Shown in pieces: positions 7,544 through 10,491 of a stretch of 10,491 nt of DNA. The DNA comes from Rhodospirillales bacterium (GTDB lineage: Bacteria > Pseudomonadota > Alphaproteobacteria > Acetobacterales > Acetobacteraceae). The notes under the pieces were generated by a model. The model had not been told where the DNA came from. It ran no database searches and worked only from the letters and a program-made list of their open reading frames with translations. The position numbers and the translations under genes were made by a program. The stretch is taken from the NCBI GenBank assembly GCA_018971455.1, contig JAGXAV010000036.1:1-10491 (forward strand), written 5' to 3'. Position 1 is the first letter of the stretch. Each line of letters begins with the position of its first letter.

Positions 7544-7581
7544 GGACCGCAGCCTGCGCAGCCGCGCCGGCCGGGACAAGC

Positions 7582-7614
7582 CGCCGGCGCGCAGGGCCGC
7601 CCTGCGCGCCGGCG
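7582..7614 (-). terminator. strong GC-rich hairpin after the unassigned gene
   Basis: The 15-bp arms (7582-7596 and 7600-7614) are perfect reverse complements around a three-base loop (CCG). The structure starts 37 nt after the stop codon of the 194-aa protein and lies about 40 nt before the transporter start. There is no clear U-run after it: the minus strand continues GGCTTGTCCC. It is therefore at best a non-canonical or factor-assisted terminator. It could instead protect the 3' end of an upstream mRNA or lower read-through between the two genes. Because it is symmetrical it could act on either strand. Confidence 0.5.
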
Positions 7615-7651
7615 CCCACCGCGCCGGGCTATCCCCGAGCCACCGCCGCGT

Positions 7652-8236
7652 TCAGATATCCTGCAACGGCTTGCTGAACGCCGGCGCGGTCGCCGCCACC
7701 GTCGGCTGCGAGCCCGGCGCGTTGCGCGAGGCCGGCACGAACTCGACGAAGATATGGCCGTCGATGCGGATATCCTTGCCCGTTCCGCCGCTCTTGCCGG
7801 TCAGCAGATAGCCGACATGCGGGCGGTCCGGCCCGTTCGCCGCCAGGCCCGGCGGCACGTCGTCGATATCGACCATCACCTGCCACGCCATCGCCGAGCT
7901 GTCCTGGCCGGTCCGCCGCCGCAATTTCCACTCCACCGGCACCAGGTTGCCGGTCATCGGCTTCACGCCGGGTGCCAGGCGATGGCCGCCGAGCGGGGCC
8001 ATCTGGGTCGCGACGAAATCAGCGGCGAACTCGCTGACCTTCAGGTCGATCTTGCCCTTGGTGTAGCCGCTGATCTTCTCGAAGATGATCGTCAGCGCCG
8101 ATTTGAACAGCCCGTCCCAGTCCATCTTCAGCTGGATCTCGCTGCGCGCCTTGTCGGTGGCTTGCAGATCGGCGTCCTTGTCGGGATCGAATTTGTAGTT
8201 TCCGTAGCGTACCTTGACGAGTTTGGTTTCGCTCAA
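7652..8236 (-). CDS. protein of unknown function, 194 aa
   Basis: I do not recognise this protein. I place the start at TTG 8236 because GGAGG sits five nt before it; GTG 8260, eight codons upstream, has no comparable site. It is soluble-looking, with no signal peptide or membrane helix. Residues 1-66 are Lys/Asp-rich (KLVKVRYGNYKFDPDKDADL, then a likely helix DWDGLFKSALTIIFEKISGY). Residues 95-170 look strand-rich (NLVPVEWKLRRRTGQ, MAWQVMVDIDDVPPG, DIRIDGHIFVEFVP) with a Gly-rich turn TGKSGGTGKD (146-155) that is not a Walker A motif. The last ~25 residues are Pro/Ala/Ser-rich and probably disordered. The first 50 codons use more A/T at third positions than neighbouring genes, a mild hint of a different history. 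It lies 60 bp after anmK on the same strand and before a strong hairpin. The open frame, ribosome-binding site and absence of a better frame support it as a real gene. Confidence 0.75.
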   Translation of the reverse strand: MSETKLVKVRYGNYKFDPDKDADLQATDKARSEIQLKMDWDGLFKSALTIIFEKISGYTKGKIDLKVSEFAADFVATQMAPLGGHRLAPGVKPMTGNLVPVEWKLRRRTGQDSSAMAWQVMVDIDDVPPGLAANGPDRPHVGYLLTGKSGGTGKDIRIDGHIFVEFVPASRNAPGSQPTVAATAPAFSKPLQDI

Positions 8237-8241
8237 CGCCG

Positions 8242-8246
8242 CCTCC
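8242..8246 (-). promoter_or_regulatory. ribosome-binding site supporting a TTG start
   Basis: GGAGG on the minus strand, five nt before TTG 8236. It is the reason for preferring the TTG over the upstream GTG at 8260, which would place the GGAGG inside the coding region. Confidence 0.6.
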
Positions 8247-8296
8247 GTGCCGCTGGCCACGCCGCAGCCTAGCCTTCGGTGCGGCCCGGACCGATA

Positions 8297-9400
8297 TCAC
8301 GTTGTTGCGTACTGCGCGGGCTCGGCGCCGGCCGCGGGAGGCGCGATCCGCCCGCCGGCGAGCGGGTGCGGCACGCCGGTGGTGCCGGGGAAACTCAGCG
8401 GCAGCCCCGCCAGCACACGGGCGGCGAGGAAGGCGAAGCACTGCGCCTCCAGCGCATCGCCGTCCCATCCCACCCCCTCCACCGCATCGACGGGCGCGGC
8501 CAGCCGGGCGCGCAGCTGGGCCATGATGGAGGGGTTGCGCCGCCCGCCGCCGGCCACCAGCCAGCGCCGCGGCGGCGCCGGCAGGGGCGCCCGCGCCACC
8601 GCCTCCACGGTGAAGGCGACCAGCGTCGCCGCTCCGTCCGCGGCGCCGAGCCGGTCGAGGCCGCTGGCCGCCAGGGCCGCCGCGAAATCCAGCCGGTCGA
8701 GCGATTTCGGGCCGGGGCGCTCGAAATACGGGTGCGCCAGCAGCCGCGCCAGCACGATCGGGTCCGCCAGCCCCGCCGCGGACAGCCGCCCGTCGCGGTC
8801 GCAATCCTGGTTGGTATGCGCCGCCGCCCAGTCATCGAGCGGCCCGTTGCCCGGCCCGGTATCGAAGGCCAGCAGCCCGCCATCGGCCCCGATGAAGGTG
8901 ACGTTGCCGACGCCGCCGAGGTTGAGCACCGCGAGCGGCCCCGCGAGCCCGGCGGCCAGGGCGGCGTGATAGACCGGCACCAGCGGCGCCCCCTCGCCGC
9001 CGGCGGCGACATCGGCGGCGCGGAAATCATGGGCCACCGGCAGCGCGGTCAGCCGCGCCAGCAATGCGGCGTCGCCGACCTGCCAGGTCCGCCGCCTTTG
9101 CGGCTGGTGCAGGATGGTCTGGCCATGAAAGCCGATGAGGTCCGCCGGCCGCCCGATCGCCGCCACCGCCTCGGCATGGCGCCGGGTCAGCCGCGCCACC
9201 GCATCGAGCAGCGCCGGATCGTCGGGCGGCAGCGCCGGGGCGCGGTCCAGCAGCCGCCGCAGGTCGCCGCGCAGCGTGGCGTCGTAGGCCAACGTCAGCG
9301 CAGGCCCCGCGGCCCCGATCGCCACCCCGTCGGTCTCCAGCAGGGCGGCATCCACCCCGTCCAGCGAGGTGCCGCTCATCAGCCCGATCACCCGCAGCAT
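8297..9400 (-). CDS. anmK: anhydro-N-acetylmuramic acid kinase
   Basis: Cytosolic kinase of 367 aa that cleaves the 1,6-anhydro ring of anhydro-MurNAc and phosphorylates it with ATP to MurNAc-6-phosphate, returning peptidoglycan fragments to metabolism. The N-terminus [15 protein letters not shown] (6-20) is the family's diagnostic nucleotide/phosphate loop. FHGQT (91-95) and [13 protein letters not shown] (179-191) follow; Asp180 of DTGPGN matches the general base of the E. coli enzyme (Asp182). [12 protein letters not shown] (159-170) and [11 protein letters not shown] (283-293) complete the actin-like ATPase fold, and [19 protein letters not shown] (312-330) is the conserved C-terminal helix. 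ATG 9400 has GGAGGG and a second GGAG just upstream. It is divergent from tyrS across 57 bp, an arrangement common in alphaproteobacteria. No murQ, nagZ or ampG is in the window. Confidence 0.96.
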   Translation of the reverse strand: MLRVIGLMSGTSLDGVDAALLETDGVAIGAAGPALTLAYDATLRGDLRRLLDRAPALPPDDPALLDAVARLTRRHAEAVAAIGRPADLIGFHGQTILHQPQRRRTWQVGDAALLARLTALPVAHDFRAADVAAGGEGAPLVPVYHAALAAGLAGPLAVLNLGGVGNVTFIGADGGLLAFDTGPGNGPLDDWAAAHTNQDCDRDGRLSAAGLADPIVLARLLAHPYFERPGPKSLDRLDFAAALAASGLDRLGAADGAATLVAFTVEAVARAPLPAPPRRWLVAGGGRRNPSIMAQLRARLAAPVDAVEGVGWDGDALEAQCFAFLAARVLAGLPLSFPGTTGVPHPLAGGRIAPPAAGAEPAQYATT

Positions 9401-9457
9401 TTTCTCCGCCCTCCGCCTGTGCTAGCCCGCACGCCTCCGCAGCCGCAGGACCGCAAG
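9401..9457. promoter_or_regulatory. anmK/tyrS divergent intergenic region
   Basis: A 57-bp space must carry start signals for both anmK (minus) and tyrS (plus), so their promoters must overlap each other or extend into the opposite gene. GGAGGG and GGAG at the left edge serve anmK; GCAGGA about ten nt before ATG 9458 can serve tyrS. No promoter hexamers stand out, and there is no T-box-like leader, for which the space is too small. Confidence 0.45.
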
Positions 9458-10491
9458 ATGCCGAGCAGTGACTTCCTCCACGACGCCGTCCAACGCGGCT
9501 TCGTCGCCGATTGCACCGACCTCGACGGGCTGGACACCGCCCTGCGCGGCGGCATCGTCGCCGGCTATATCGGCTTCGACTGCACCGCCGACAGCCTGCA
9601 TATCGGCAGCCTGGTGCAGATCATGCTGCTGCGGCTGATGCAACGCCATGGCCACCGGCCGGTGGCGCTGATGGGCGGCGGAACCACCCGCATCGGCGAC
9701 CCGTCGGGCAAGGACGAATCGCGCCAGCTCCTGTCGGACGCGCAGATCGAAATCAACATGGCCGGCATCCGCCGCTGCTTCGATCCGTTCCTGCGCTTCG
9801 GCGAGGGCCCGCGCGACGCCATCATGCCGAACAACAATGACTGGCTGGGGGCGCTCGGCTACATCCCGCTGCTGCGCGATGTCGGCGTGCATTTCACCGT
9901 CAACCGCATGCTCGGATTCGATTCGGTGCGCCTGCGCCTGGAGCGCGAGCAGCCGCTGACCTTCCTCGAATTCAACTACATGATCCTGCAGAGCTACGAT
10001 TTCCGCGAGCTCAACCGCCGCCACGGCGTCACCCTGCAGATGGGCGGCTCGGACCAGTGGGGCAACATCGTCTCCGGCGTCGATCTCGTCCGCCGCACCG
10101 AGCACAAGCAGGTCTTCGGCCTGACCACGCCGCTGATCACCACCGCCTCCGGCGCCAAGATGGGCAAGACCGCCAAGGGCGCCATCTGGCTGACTTCGGA
10201 CCGCCTGCCGGTGTTCGATTACTGGCAGTTCTGGCGCAACACGGAGGATGCCGATGTCGGCCGCTTCCTGCGCCTGTTCACCGATGTTCCCCTGGCCGAG
10301 ATCGCCCGGCTGGAGGCGCTGGGGGGGGCGGAGATCAACGAGGCCAAGAAGATCCTCGCCACCGAGGCGACGGCACTCGCCCATGGCCGCGCCGCCGCCG
10401 AGGCCGCGGCCGAGACCGCGCGGCGCACCTTCGAGAGCGGCGAGACCGCCGAGAGCCTGCCCACCATCAGCCTCGCCCCGGCCGAGCTGAC
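9458..10491 (+). CDS. tyrS: tyrosine--tRNA ligase, C-terminus cut by window edge
   Basis: Class I aminoacyl-tRNA synthetase that charges tRNA-Tyr in the cytosol. The window holds 344 codons of an expected ~410-420, so the Rossmann catalytic domain and most of the connecting helical domain are present and the C-terminal S4-like RNA-binding domain is missing. Visible signatures are [15 protein letters not shown] (37-51; the HIGH motif as HIGS), GDPSGK (80-85), YMILQSYD (174-181) for tyrosine recognition, [10 protein letters not shown] (195-204), and SGAKMGKT (231-238; the KMSKS motif as KMGKT). [19 protein letters not shown] (292-310) is the conserved helical region. HIGS/KMGKT variants are usual in alphaproteobacterial TyrRS. 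ATG 9458 is preceded by GCAGGA and gives the expected N-terminus ([15 protein letters not shown]). A run of eight G at 10321-10328 sits in the frame; the conserved sequence on both sides shows that the frame is intact here. Confidence 0.96.
   Translation, partial: MPSSDFLHDAVQRGFVADCTDLDGLDTALRGGIVAGYIGFDCTADSLHIGSLVQIMLLRLMQRHGHRPVALMGGGTTRIGDPSGKDESRQLLSDAQIEINMAGIRRCFDPFLRFGEGPRDAIMPNNNDWLGALGYIPLLRDVGVHFTVNRMLGFDSVRLRLEREQPLTFLEFNYMILQSYDFRELNRRHGVTLQMGGSDQWGNIVSGVDLVRRTEHKQVFGLTTPLITTASGAKMGKTAKGAIWLTSDRLPVFDYWQFWRNTEDADVGRFLRLFTDVPLAEIARLEALGGAEINEAKKILATEATALAHGRAAAEAAAETARRTFESGETAESLPTISLAPAEL

Noticed and set aside
6108..7619. A 503-residue reading of the ATC-hydrolase frame as one large protein
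   Set aside because: The first ~350 residues are an out-of-frame shadow of the DMT transporter; the family match begins only at ATG 6572, which has its own ribosome-binding site.
7775..7804. TGKSGGTGKD in the unknown protein as a possible nucleotide-binding P-loop
   Set aside because: The spacing does not fit GxxxxGK[ST], the lysine is followed by Asp, and no Walker B or hydrophobic strand precedes it in the right place.

Overview
The window is GC-rich chromosomal DNA with very high GC at third codon positions. It carries ten genes on both strands, two of them cut by the window edges. The proteins are of alphaproteobacterial type: an AlgC/PgmG-like hexose-phosphate mutase ending its phosphate loop in RASNT, a TyrRS with HIGS and KMGKT signatures, and anmK divergent from tyrS. 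A member of the Rhodospirillales/Acetobacteraceae is the best guess, but this rests on protein style and no marker in the window settles it. No stretch longer than about 120 bases lacks a gene. I see no tRNA, rRNA, insertion sequence, CRISPR array, prophage or attachment site.

Left block (1-3543, minus strand): read in the direction of transcription, a ten-TM EamA/DMT transporter is followed by galU (GTG start), then pgmG, then the first 50 codons of an acyl-CoA dehydrogenase-like flavoprotein. galU and pgmG are 25 bp apart. Together they convert glucose-6-P to glucose-1-P to UDP-glucose and can also supply mannose-1-P, so they feed envelope and exopolysaccharide synthesis. A perfect 10-bp hairpin with a second, competing arm lies in the galU leader.

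Middle block (3654-6117, plus strand): an IlvD/Edd-family sugar-acid dehydratase of the L-arabinonate type has all three Fe-S cysteines. It is followed after 58 bp by an exported SIMPL-domain (DUF541) protein. No other pentose or sugar-acid pathway gene is present.

Right block (6108-9400, minus strand): in the direction of transcription the order is anmK (peptidoglycan recycling kinase), a 194-aa protein I cannot assign (probable TTG start), a second EamA/DMT transporter, and an L-2-amino-thiazoline-4-carboxylate hydrolase-family protein. The last two are joined by an ATGA stop/start overlap. A strong 15-bp hairpin separates the unknown gene from the transporter. The hydrolase gene and the SIMPL gene converge and share 10 bp. 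At the right edge tyrS runs on the plus strand, divergent from anmK, and is cut before its C-terminal RNA-binding domain.

Most of this is housekeeping and accessory metabolism. I find no convincing undescribed multi-gene system. The points most worth a second look are the unassigned 194-aa protein, the coupled transporter/ATC-hydrolase pair, and the two non-coding hairpins.
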